A DNA stretch of 15,596 nucleotides from an uncultured Sulfitobacter sp. (GTDB taxonomy: Bacteria > Pseudomonadota > Alphaproteobacteria > Rhodobacterales > Rhodobacteraceae), in assembly GCA_937923365.1 (NCBI GenBank), contig CALAIJ010000270.1, positions 1-15,596 on the forward strand, written 5' to 3'. Position 1 is the stretch's first letter; each line of letters starts with the position of its first letter. This document shows positions 1 to 6,255 of this stretch, piece by piece. The position numbers were made by a program, and so were the translations under genes. The notes under the pieces were generated by a model. The model had not been told where the DNA came from. It did not search any database and worked only from the letters and a program-made list of their open reading frames with translations.

Positions 1-90
1 GCCCTGTCGCGCTTTCGCAAGATCGCCCTGTGGATGGACCGCAACCGCGGCAAACGGCGCAAGCCCGGCGATTGGTGGCGCGCCACATGA
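1..90 (+). CDS. 3' end of an unidentified gene (partial)
   Basis: An open frame enters from the left edge and ends at TGA 88-90, giving 29 residues that end in KPGDWWRAT. The tail is strongly basic (RNRGKRRK) with paired tryptophans near the end. I do not recognise the family from so short a piece. It is taken as coding because its stop overlaps the next gene's start as ATGA, the usual arrangement for translationally coupled operon genes. Function cannot be stated. Confidence 0.6.
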   Translation, partial: ALSRFRKIALWMDRNRGKRRKPGDWWRAT

Positions 91-962
91 GCCGGATTTT
101 CATGACAGGCGGCACGGGCAGCATCGGCAAAGCGGTTTTGAAGCAGATGGTCACGGCGGGCCATGAAGTAACCGCACTCACGCGCACTGATACGGGCGCG
201 GCACAGATCACATCCTTTGGGGCGCAACCGCTGATGGGCGATATCACTGCGCCTGATTTCTGGATGCAGGAGGCCGCGACCAGTGATGTCTTTATTCACC
301 TCGCGTCGTCTTATGATCTGGAAATGGCGCAAACCGAACCGCGCCTGCTGTCGGCGCTTTTCGACGCGGTCCGAACCCGCAAGGAGCCTTTGCGGTTTCT
401 CTACACGGGCGGGGGTTGGCTCTTTGGTCAGACCGGCAATGACATCGCGGACGAAGCCACGCCCCTGCGCGCAATAACCGCCTTCAAATGGGCGCAAGAC
501 GCCATCGAAAGCCTGCCCGACCGCCCCGGCCTGTTGGTCTCCGTGATCCATCCCGCGATGGTCTATGCCCCTGATGGTGGCGTATTCACCCGCATGATGC
601 GCGCATTACGTGCGGGCCGCCCTGCCCCTCTGATGGGGTCGGAACATATCCGCTGGCCGTTGATCCACCGCGAAGACACTGCCACCGCGTATCTGGCTAT
701 CGCGCGCGCGTCTGATCCTGCTGGCGTGTTCAACCTTGTGGCGGAACAAGGCGTGCCCATCGGCGAGATCGCCCGCGTGCTGGGCGCACAAGCCGGTGTC
801 AAAACCCCGCCTGCCATCCTGCCGCGCAAATGGGCGCTGCGACAGCATGGTATCTGGGCGGAAGGCCCGATGCTGGACCTGCAAATGCGCAGCACACGGA
901 TGGCGGACTTGGGGTGGGCACCCTCATTTAGGGTTTTCAGTTCAGTGACTTACGATTTCTGA
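87..962 (+). CDS. Atypical SDR / NAD-dependent epimerase-like protein
   Basis: A 291-residue Rossmann-fold protein of the extended SDR (NAD-dependent epimerase/dehydratase) type, presumably cytoplasmic; substrate unknown. The N-terminus carries the nucleotide-binding motif TGGTGSIG at residues 7-14. A strand ending in FLYTGGG (104-110) sits where the catalytic Ser/Thr strand lies. The active-site YxxxK is degenerate: Lys134 is present (AFKWAQDAIE), but the residue four before it is Ile130, not Tyr. The C-terminal half has the usual substrate-lid features (IHPAMVYAP 154-162, WPLIHREDTATAY 190-202). An in-frame ATG at 30 would add 19 residues that do not belong to the fold, so the start at 87 is preferred; it overlaps the upstream stop as ATGA and implies coupling. 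Loss of the Tyr suggests altered chemistry or an NAD(P)-sensing role (inference). Confidence 0.8.
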   Translation: MSRIFMTGGTGSIGKAVLKQMVTAGHEVTALTRTDTGAAQITSFGAQPLMGDITAPDFWMQEAATSDVFIHLASSYDLEMAQTEPRLLSALFDAVRTRKEPLRFLYTGGGWLFGQTGNDIADEATPLRAITAFKWAQDAIESLPDRPGLLVSVIHPAMVYAPDGGVFTRMMRALRAGRPAPLMGSEHIRWPLIHREDTATAYLAIARASDPAGVFNLVAEQGVPIGEIARVLGAQAGVKTPPAILPRKWALRQHGIWAEGPMLDLQMRSTRMADLGWAPSFRVFSSVTYDF

Positions 963-997
963 ACAAGAATGCACATCCGCCCTCTGCCCATGCACAA

Positions 998-1026
998 TTG
1001 CGCGATGACCCTTGGCTGCCTATCTC
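998..1026 (+). promoter_or_regulatory. Candidate sigma70-type promoter for pirin gene
   Basis: TTGCGC (998-1003) and TATCTC (1021-1026) are separated by 17 bp. This would start transcription near 1033, just ahead of the ribosome-binding site AAGGAG at 1042-1047. Seen by eye only; the spacing is ideal but the -10 box is imperfect. Confidence 0.35.
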
Positions 1027-1054
1027 CGCCTCAGCAATCAAAAGGAGACGATCC

Positions 1055-1966
1055 ATGTCCCTCAGACCCACTTTGGAAACCCGTCAAGCAACCCCTACCA
1101 TGGAAGGTGCCGGGGTCAAACTGCACCGCGCCTTCGGCTTTACCGATCCGTCAGAGCTGGACCCGTTCCTGCTATTTGACGACTTTCGCAACGACCATCC
1201 GCAGGACTTTGAAAAAGGCTTCCCCTGGCATCCTCACCGCGGGATCGAGACGATCACCTATGTCCTTGAAGGCACCGTGGACCACGCCGACAGCCTGGGC
1301 AATACCGGCACGCTGGGCGCGGGCGATGTGCAGTGGATGACTGCCGGATCAGGCATCTTGCATCAGGAAATGCCACAGGGAAACCCACGCGGCCAGATGC
1401 ACGGCTTCCAGCTTTGGGGCAACCTGCCGGGCGCGCAAAAAATGACCGCACCGCGCTATCAGGATGTCACTGCGGCGGACATTCCGGTTGTGACCGACGA
1501 TGACGGCACCCGCGTCAAAGTGATCACGGGGGATTTCTGGGGAAAAACCGGCCCTGTGGATGGCATCGCCGCTGACCCACAATATCTGGATATCTGGGTG
1601 CCTGCGGGGGTCAGGAAGACCTTCAGGATCGACACCTACCGCCGCGCGTTTGCCTATGTATTCGGCGGCGCGGGCGCCTTCGCGGATGCCTCTGCCCCCT
1701 CGGGCGTGCTCCTGGAAAAGGAGGTCGCGGGCCATGAAGTAAACATTCGCGACATGTCGGGCGACCGCACCTTGATCCGCTTTGGCACAGGCGACGAAGT
1801 GACCGTTCAGGCAGGCCCTGACGGCATCCGCTTCTTGCTGATTTCAGGTGCGCCTATTGAAGAACCGGTCGCCTGGCACGGGCCCATCGTGATGAACACC
1901 CGTGCAGAGCTTGAAACGGCATTCGCCGAATTGCGCAACGGCACTTTCATCCAGCCCGCTCACTGA
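1055..1966 (+). CDS. Pirin family protein
   Basis: A 303-residue bicupin of the pirin family, close to the usual length of about 290-300. The N-terminal cupin holds the four metal ligands: His59 and His61 in HPHRG (59-63), and His103 and Glu105 in HQE (103-105). They match the Fe-binding residues known in human pirin and E. coli YhhW. The MHGFQLWGNLP block follows, and the second, degenerate cupin contains the family's FAYVFGGAG segment. Bacterial pirins include quercetin 2,3-dioxygenases and regulators of central metabolic enzymes; which role applies here cannot be read from sequence. The start is fixed by AAGGAG (1042-1047), 7 bp upstream of ATG. A further-upstream in-frame ATG at 998 has no such site. 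The gene is probably transcribed separately from the epimerase-like gene, 92 bp away. Confidence 0.93.
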   Translation: MSLRPTLETRQATPTMEGAGVKLHRAFGFTDPSELDPFLLFDDFRNDHPQDFEKGFPWHPHRGIETITYVLEGTVDHADSLGNTGTLGAGDVQWMTAGSGILHQEMPQGNPRGQMHGFQLWGNLPGAQKMTAPRYQDVTAADIPVVTDDDGTRVKVITGDFWGKTGPVDGIAADPQYLDIWVPAGVRKTFRIDTYRRAFAYVFGGAGAFADASAPSGVLLEKEVAGHEVNIRDMSGDRTLIRFGTGDEVTVQAGPDGIRFLLISGAPIEEPVAWHGPIVMNTRAELETAFAELRNGTFIQPAH

Positions 1967-1977
1967 CCTTGGCGTCA

Positions 1978-2039
1978 CTTCTCGGGGTCAAGGATGCGCA
2001 GCACCGGGCTTTGCTCGGCCTGTCCTTGACGCTGAGAAG
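1978..2039. repeat. Nested imperfect inverted repeat downstream of pirin
   Basis: CTTCTC (1978-1983) and GTCAAGGA (1987-1994) are mirrored by TCCTTGAC (2023-2030) and GAGAAG (2034-2039), with a 3x3 internal mismatch. Inside the loop lies a second hairpin, CCGGGC-TTT-GCTCGG (2004-2018). The whole forms one long cruciform-capable structure in the convergent gap between pirin and tetR. There is no T-run after it. It may be an RNA-stabilising 3' structure or a dispersed repeat element. Confidence 0.55.
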
Positions 2040-2060
2040 AATAGCCGCGCCCCTTGAACA

Positions 2061-2100
2061 GGTGACCTGAGGATCACACCGATCCCTCAGGCACCTCTTT
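2061..2100 (+). terminator. Hairpin terminator candidate (pirin / tetR convergent gap)
   Basis: GGTG-A-CCTGAGG-ATC (2061-2075) pairs with GAT-C-CCTCAGG-CACC (2081-2095) around a 5-nt loop, with single-nucleotide bulges at 2065 and 2084, followed by TCTTT (2096-2100). The stem of about 14 bp with a short pyrimidine tract fits a weak intrinsic terminator for rightward transcription from pirin. Confidence 0.45.
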
Positions 2101-2167
2101 GCCAAGGTCGGCTCAGGCCCGCGGCAGATACCCGTAAACGGATTCGCGCGTTAGCGCGGCCTTTGGA

Positions 2168-2752
2168 TCACGCACCCACCGCCTTGCGCACCATATCCCA
2201 GTATTGCGTGACCACTTCGTCAAGCGACAGCCGACCGCCCGCACGGAACCACGTATTGACGCCTGTGAGCATCGCAATGATCGCAAGGGTCACAATCTTG
2301 GTGTCACGAACATTAAACACACCGGAAGAAACACCGCTGCGCAGGATATCCTCAAGATGGTCTTCGTACTGGCGGCGCAGGGCTTCGATACGGGCAAAAT
2401 TCTCCTCTGTGAGGTTGCGCAATTCCATATAGGCGATGAAAACCTCGTCGGGGCGGTCCGCGTGAAACCGGATGTGAAAATCGACAAAGCTGTGCAATTG
2501 CGCACGCGGGTCGGCATCGGACCCGTCTGGTGTCTGATCCAGCAGTTCGGTCATATGTGCGGACATCAGATCAAACAGTAATGACTGCTTGTCCGGCGTG
2601 TAATTGTAGAGCGCCCCGGCCTGCACCCCGACCTCTGCCGCGATGGCGCGCATGGACACGGCTGCATAGCCGCCCCGCGCAAACAGCTTGAGTGCCGCCG
2701 CCCGCACCCGCGGGCCTGTAATGTCGGAGTGTGATCCTTGCGTTCTGGCCAT
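2168..2752 (-). CDS. TetR/AcrR family transcriptional regulator
   Basis: A 194-residue DNA-binding repressor with the classical TetR N-terminal helix-turn-helix: AALKLFARGGYAAVSMRAIA, then VGVQAGALYNYTPDKQSLL, residues about 19-60 of the protein starting MARTQ. The remaining all-helical part is the ligand-binding and dimerisation domain, of a type often associated with acyl-CoA or lipid-linked metabolism; the ligand here is unknown. A second start three codons earlier (ATG at 2759-2761, MKHM) is possible; neither start has a strong ribosome-binding site. The operator-like palindrome at 2766-2779 lies directly upstream and would cover its own promoter, so autorepression is likely. The divergent lipoprotein gene is the obvious second target. 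No acyl-CoA enzyme gene is adjacent in this window. Confidence 0.9.
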   Translation of the reverse strand: MARTQGSHSDITGPRVRAAALKLFARGGYAAVSMRAIAAEVGVQAGALYNYTPDKQSLLFDLMSAHMTELLDQTPDGSDADPRAQLHSFVDFHIRFHADRPDEVFIAYMELRNLTEENFARIEALRRQYEDHLEDILRSGVSSGVFNVRDTKIVTLAIIAMLTGVNTWFRAGGRLSLDEVVTQYWDMVRKAVGA

Positions 2753-2765
2753 ATGCTTCATTTAA

Positions 2766-2779
2766 TGAACAATCGTTCA
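2766..2779. promoter_or_regulatory. Operator-like palindrome for the TetR regulator
   Basis: TGAACAATCGTTCA is a 14-bp palindrome with 12 of 14 positions symmetric (TGAAC-N-AT-N-GTTCA). It lies 4 bp upstream of the first possible tetR start and 49 bp before the divergent lipoprotein start. The position between divergent genes and the arm length are typical of TetR-family binding sites (inference). Confidence 0.6.
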
Positions 2780-2828
2780 AAAGCAAAGCCCGCTTGCACG
2801 GCGGCAGGCGCTGGTGCAAAACCGTGCC

Positions 2829-3125
2829 ATGAGCCACAAGTTTCTTCTTTGCGCCCTGCCCGTGTTGGCCTTTGGCCTTGGCGCCTGCACGCAGTTCCCG
2901 CAACTGGATGCGCGGGTCACCCCTGCTCTGGCTGCGTCTGATTACCCCGCGCTTGTCCCGGTGGAGCCGGTCTTGGCGCAAGCCACCCAGGGGCGTGTCG
3001 ACCCTGCGCAGACCCAGGCCAATCTGCAGGCCCGCGTGGCCAATCTGCGCGCCCGCGCCAACCGTCTGCGTGGCTCCGTCCTGACGGGGCGCGAAAGACA
3101 ACGTCTGGCGCAAGGCCTGCGCTAG
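2829..3125 (+). CDS. Small lipoprotein of unknown function
   Basis: A 98-residue predicted lipoprotein. The N-terminus has a short basic region (MSHK), a hydrophobic core (FLLCALPVLAFGLGA) and a lipobox ending in LGAC, with lipidated Cys20. The mature part is Ala/Arg/Gln rich. Residues about 59-98 look like an amphipathic, probably coiled helix (QTQANLQARVANLRARANRL), then a basic tail ending RLAQGLR. I recognise no named domain. A GTG at 2814 would add five residues before this ATG. The gene diverges from the TetR regulator and sits 75 bp upstream of hom in the same direction, so it may share a transcript with hom or belong to the TetR regulon. Residue 21 after the Cys is Thr, not Asp, so outer-membrane sorting would be expected by the usual +2 rule. 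Confidence 0.75.
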   Translation: MSHKFLLCALPVLAFGLGACTQFPQLDARVTPALAASDYPALVPVEPVLAQATQGRVDPAQTQANLQARVANLRARANRLRGSVLTGRERQRLAQGLR

Positions 3126-3200
3126 TCACGGCGGCGTTGCATGCCTGCGCGCAACCCGCTACATCCGCGCCAAAGCACACCAAAGTAAGGAATACCGCCC

Positions 3201-4487
3201 ATGTCAGAACCGCTTCGCCTTGGTATTGCAGGTCTGGGTACTGTCGGGGTTGGCGTGGTGCGCATCATCCGCACACAGGCGGCCCTGCTTGAGGCCCGTC
3301 TTGGCCGCAAGATCGAGATTGCCGCCGTCTCTGCCCGGTCCAAATCCAAGGATCGCGGCGTCCCCCTGACCGGCTACGGCTGGGAGGATGACCCCGTAGC
3401 CCTCGCCACGCGTGACGATGTGGATGTTTTCGTGGAGCTCATGGGGGGCGAGGACGGCCCTGCCAAAGCCGCGACCGAAGCGGCGATTGCAGCGGGCAAA
3501 CAGGTAATCACCGCGAACAAAGCCATGTTAGCGGTCCACGGCCAGACCTTGGCGGAAGCGGCCGAGGCCAAAGGCGTCGCGCTGAAATACGAGGCGGCCG
3601 TGGCAGGCGGCATTCCGGTTATCAAGACCCTGATGGAAGGGCTTGCAGGTAACCAGATCACCCGCGTCATGGGGGTGATGAACGGCTCGTGCAACTACAT
3701 CCTCACGCGGATGGAGACTTCTGGCAAAACCTATCAGGACATCTTTGCCGAGGCTGACGGCTTGGGGTATCTGGAGGCCGATCCGCAACTGGACGTGGGC
3801 GGCATTGATGCAGCGCACAAGCTGGCGATCATCTCCTCCATCGCGTTTGGGACACGGGTCGACTTTGATGGCATCCAATTGGAAGGGATCGAACGCGTCT
3901 CCATCGAGGATATCACTGCCGCTGCCGACATGGGATACAAGATCAAGCTGCTGGGCGTGACGCAAATGACCGGACGCGGGCTTGAACAACGCATGCAACC
4001 CTGTCTGGTGCCCGAAACATCCCCCTTGGGGCAGTTGGAAGGCGGCACCAATATGGTGGTGATCGAAGGCGACGCCGTGGGCCAGATCGTGTTGCGCGGT
4101 GCGGGTGCGGGCGAAGGGCCTACAGCCTCTGCCGTGATGTCGGACGTTTGCGATATTGCCAAGGGCAGTGCGGGACCCGTATTTGGCCAGCCAGCAGCCG
4201 GACTTGCGACGGCGACAGCGGCCACGTCACAGCGCCCTGCCGCCTATTATCTGCGCACCGCTTTGGTGGACAAACCCGGTGCTTTGGCCAAGATCGCAAC
4301 TGTTCTGGGCGAGGCTGGTGTCAGCATCAACCGCATGCGCCAATACGAACACGAGGCACCCGAAGCGCCCGTCCTGATCGTCACGCACAAGACGACACGT
4401 GCCGCCCTGGACACCGCATTGTCTGCGATGGAAGACACTGGCGTGTTGGCCGGCGCCCCTGTCGCGTTGCGGATCGAAGAAGTCTAA
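3201..4487 (+). CDS. hom: Homoserine dehydrogenase with C-terminal ACT domain
   Basis: Catalyses NAD(P)H-dependent reduction of aspartate-4-semialdehyde to homoserine, the branch point to threonine, methionine and isoleucine. The 428 residues have the standard monofunctional layout. The Rossmann domain has GxGxxG at Gly11-Gly13-Gly16 and ITANKAML at 103-110. In the catalytic domain are NGSCNYIL (161-168) and the signature GYLEADPQLDVGGIDAAHK, with the catalytic Lys207. A C-terminal ACT domain lies at about 349-425 (LVDKPGALAKIATVLGEAGVSI). The ACT domain usually gives threonine feedback inhibition in this family. AAGGA at 3187-3191, 9 bp before ATG, supports the start. A perfect hairpin begins one base after the stop. 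No frameshift or missing catalytic residue was seen. Confidence 0.97.
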   Translation: MSEPLRLGIAGLGTVGVGVVRIIRTQAALLEARLGRKIEIAAVSARSKSKDRGVPLTGYGWEDDPVALATRDDVDVFVELMGGEDGPAKAATEAAIAAGKQVITANKAMLAVHGQTLAEAAEAKGVALKYEAAVAGGIPVIKTLMEGLAGNQITRVMGVMNGSCNYILTRMETSGKTYQDIFAEADGLGYLEADPQLDVGGIDAAHKLAIISSIAFGTRVDFDGIQLEGIERVSIEDITAAADMGYKIKLLGVTQMTGRGLEQRMQPCLVPETSPLGQLEGGTNMVVIEGDAVGQIVLRGAGAGEGPTASAVMSDVCDIAKGSAGPVFGQPAAGLATATAATSQRPAAYYLRTALVDKPGALAKIATVLGEAGVSINRMRQYEHEAPEAPVLIVTHKTTRAALDTALSAMEDTGVLAGAPVALRIEEV

Positions 4488-4507
4488 GCGGTCTGCACCA
4501 AGACCGC
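4488..4507. terminator. Hairpin between hom and the convergent response regulator
   Basis: GCGGTCT (4488-4494) and AGACCGC (4501-4507) form a perfect 7-bp stem with a GCACCA loop, starting immediately after the hom stop codon and 12 bp beyond the end of the convergent response-regulator gene. With only 31 bp between the two genes, it probably serves as a bidirectional transcription stop or 3'-end structure. There is no T-run, so termination may be Rho-assisted. Confidence 0.45.
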
Positions 4508-4518
4508 GCAACTCCGGA

Positions 4519-4959
4519 TCACGCGCAAGCGCGCTTCTTCGCTTCCTCGACGAGCCAGGTCGCAATTTCCTGCACTTGGGCGATGGTCAGCGGCTTGTTG
4601 ATGAAATCACGCACAACATCAAAGCTTTCTGCGCGGCTTCGGTCATCGGGATTGAGCGATGTGGTCAGCATAACCACACAGGCCTTGGCGAAATGTGCCC
4701 CAAGCTGGGTGGTCGCCGCCTCCAGAAACTCGAACCCGTTCATGCGCGGCATGTTGATGTCCAGGAACACAACGTCGACAGGATCATTCGTCGGCTCGCT
4801 CAGGAAATCCAGCGCATCCTGCGCGTAGGTGAAACCCATCACGCGGCCCACCAAACCGGAGCGTTTCAGGATCCGGTCATAGAGCATCTGGTCCACGGCC
4901 TCATCGTCGATCACCAGTGCAAGGCCGATCGGTTTTTCGTCTGTAACATTGGCGTTCAT
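4519..4959 (-). CDS. Single-domain response regulator (CheY/Rcp1-like)
   Basis: A 146-residue stand-alone receiver domain with no output domain. All phosphorylation-site residues are present: acidic pair Asp18-Asp19 (VIDDE), phospho-acceptor Asp67 (FLDINMPRMNGFEFLE), the Thr at about 99-100 (MLTTS) and Lys122 (INKP). It is translated after the kinase gene; its ATG overlaps the kinase stop as ATGA, and GAGG lies 6 bp upstream. The cognate donor is almost certainly that kinase. Such single-domain regulators signal through protein-protein contact or act as phosphate sinks or relays; the downstream partner is not visible here. The segment after the phosphosite (SLNPDDRSRAESFDVVRDF) matches the family found next to bacteriophytochrome-type kinases (recall). 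Confidence 0.93.
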   Translation of the reverse strand: MNANVTDEKPIGLALVIDDEAVDQMLYDRILKRSGLVGRVMGFTYAQDALDFLSEPTNDPVDVVFLDINMPRMNGFEFLEAATTQLGAHFAKACVVMLTTSLNPDDRSRAESFDVVRDFINKPLTIAQVQEIATWLVEEAKKRACA

Positions 4960-6104
4960 CTCAGACCTCTTGGAAGACTGACGGTAAAGGCTGTACCTTG
5001 CCCGCTGGGGTTTGCGGCCACATAGATGTGTCCCTTGTGATTATGCGCAATACGCTGACACATCGACAGGCCGATACCCGACCCATCGAAGGTCTCGCGC
5101 GTATGAAGGCGCTGGAACAGGCCGAAAATGCGTGCGCTGTCCTTGGCGGGAATCCCGATCCCGTTATCGCGCACGGTGATGTCATAGCGTTCGTCCCGCA
5201 ACTCGCAGTCGATATGAATCTCTGGTGGGCTGCCCGGCTCACAAAACTTGATCGCATTTGCCAAGAGGTTCTGGAACAAGATCGACATTTGCGTACGGCA
5301 CGCTTTTACTTCGGGCAGCGTCCCGACACGCACCTGCGCACCCGTCGCTTGAATGTCTGCCTGCAGATTATCAGTGGCCCGCCCCGCACAATCGGCCAGC
5401 GCCACTGTGGAAAATTCAGGATTGGTGCTGATCAGACGGGTGTAGCTCAAGACGTCGTCCACCTGTATCTGCATCCGGTCAACAGTTTGCCTGCACAGCG
5501 CCAGCAAGTCCTTTGTGTCATCGTCCAGTGCCGGAGTTGCCTCGTGTTCCAACTCGTTCAGCAGCAGTTTGAGGGTGTTTGTCGGGGCTTTCAGATCGTG
5601 AGACACCGAATAGGAGAACGCGCGCAGGTCCGCGTTGGCAGCTTCGGCTTGCCGCGCATTCTGGCGGGCAATTTCCTCTGACCGCTTGACGGCAGTGATG
5701 TCATTATGGGCGCCCAGCATGCGAATGGGTTTACCCTGCGCATCTCGGATCGCGATGCCACGGCAGCGCACCCAGACAACCGATCCGTCCGCATGGCGGT
5801 AGCGCACGATCTGATCGTAGGGCACGTCAGGGTCCGCACAATGCGCCTCAAAATTGGCGAGCGCCACGTTCAGGTCGTTCTTGAAGATGATGTCTTGCCA
5901 TTCAGCGGGATCATGGCGTTTCGTCGCCGGATCAACGCCGAAAAGGCGCCAGAATTCAGGGCTCATCCACTCGTTTTCGGGATGCTCCAGATCCCAGTAC
6001 CAGATGCCGTCCAGCGATCCCTTTTGCAAGAACGACCACGCGCCATCATCCGCACGGATGAGCGCATCAAGTTCACTTTGCAGGTAGTTCTTCTGGCTGG
6101 CCAC
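4956..6104 (-). CDS. Soluble PAS-domain sensor histidine kinase
   Basis: A 382-residue cytoplasmic histidine kinase with no transmembrane segment or signal peptide. Residues about 25-140 form a PAS/PAC unit (LDGIWYWDLEHPENEWMSPE, later GSVVWVRCRGIAIRDAQGKP and GAHNDITAVK). A short coiled linker (141-163) leads to the dimerisation/phosphoacceptor helix with SYSVSHDLKAP, His169. The ATPase domain has the N box (NLLANAIKF, Asn283), G1 (DNGIGIP, 313-319), F box (IFGLFQRLH) and G2 (GSGIGLSMCQ, 341-350). The start is GTG at 6102-6104 with GAGGG 6 bp upstream. PAS ligand or cofactor is unknown; no conserved Cys or His for flavin or haem can be assigned by eye. It forms a coupled pair with the following receiver gene and diverges from glpX. 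Confidence 0.94.
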   Translation of the reverse strand: MASQKNYLQSELDALIRADDGAWSFLQKGSLDGIWYWDLEHPENEWMSPEFWRLFGVDPATKRHDPAEWQDIIFKNDLNVALANFEAHCADPDVPYDQIVRYRHADGSVVWVRCRGIAIRDAQGKPIRMLGAHNDITAVKRSEEIARQNARQAEAANADLRAFSYSVSHDLKAPTNTLKLLLNELEHEATPALDDDTKDLLALCRQTVDRMQIQVDDVLSYTRLISTNPEFSTVALADCAGRATDNLQADIQATGAQVRVGTLPEVKACRTQMSILFQNLLANAIKFCEPGSPPEIHIDCELRDERYDITVRDNGIGIPAKDSARIFGLFQRLHTRETFDGSGIGLSMCQRIAHNHKGHIYVAANPSGQGTAFTVSLPRGLR

Positions 6105-6148
6105 GTGATGCCCTCATATTCAGCATTCAATACGACACTAGGCGGAGG

Positions 6149-6158
6149 CGGTTAACCG
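6149..6158. promoter_or_regulatory. 10-bp perfect palindrome in the kinase/glpX divergent region
   Basis: CGGTTAACCG is a perfect 10-bp palindrome in the 151-bp region between the divergent kinase and glpX genes, 45 bp upstream of the kinase start. It could be a regulator half-site pair, but a palindrome this short may be chance. Confidence 0.25.
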
Positions 6159-6196
6159 ATGGTAAATGGCACTGCCCTTGGATGTGTTGCATTTGC

Positions 6197-6225
6197 TTGT
6201 GTCAAAGCGTCTCAATCGCTAGACG
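6197..6225 (+). promoter_or_regulatory. Weak promoter candidate for glpX
   Basis: TTGTGT (6197-6202) and TAGACG (6220-6225) are 17 bp apart, placing a start near 6232, just upstream of the AAGGAAG ribosome-binding site (6244-6250). The -10 match is poor. Confidence 0.25.
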
Positions 6226-6255
6226 GGGCAAAACCAAATTCCCAAGGAAGAGCAC

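Noticed and set aside
1974..2070. A short minus-strand open stretch ending SPVLRILDPEK
   Set aside because: Only about 30 codons, bounded by a stop immediately upstream, with no start codon and lying inside the inverted repeat; probably chance.
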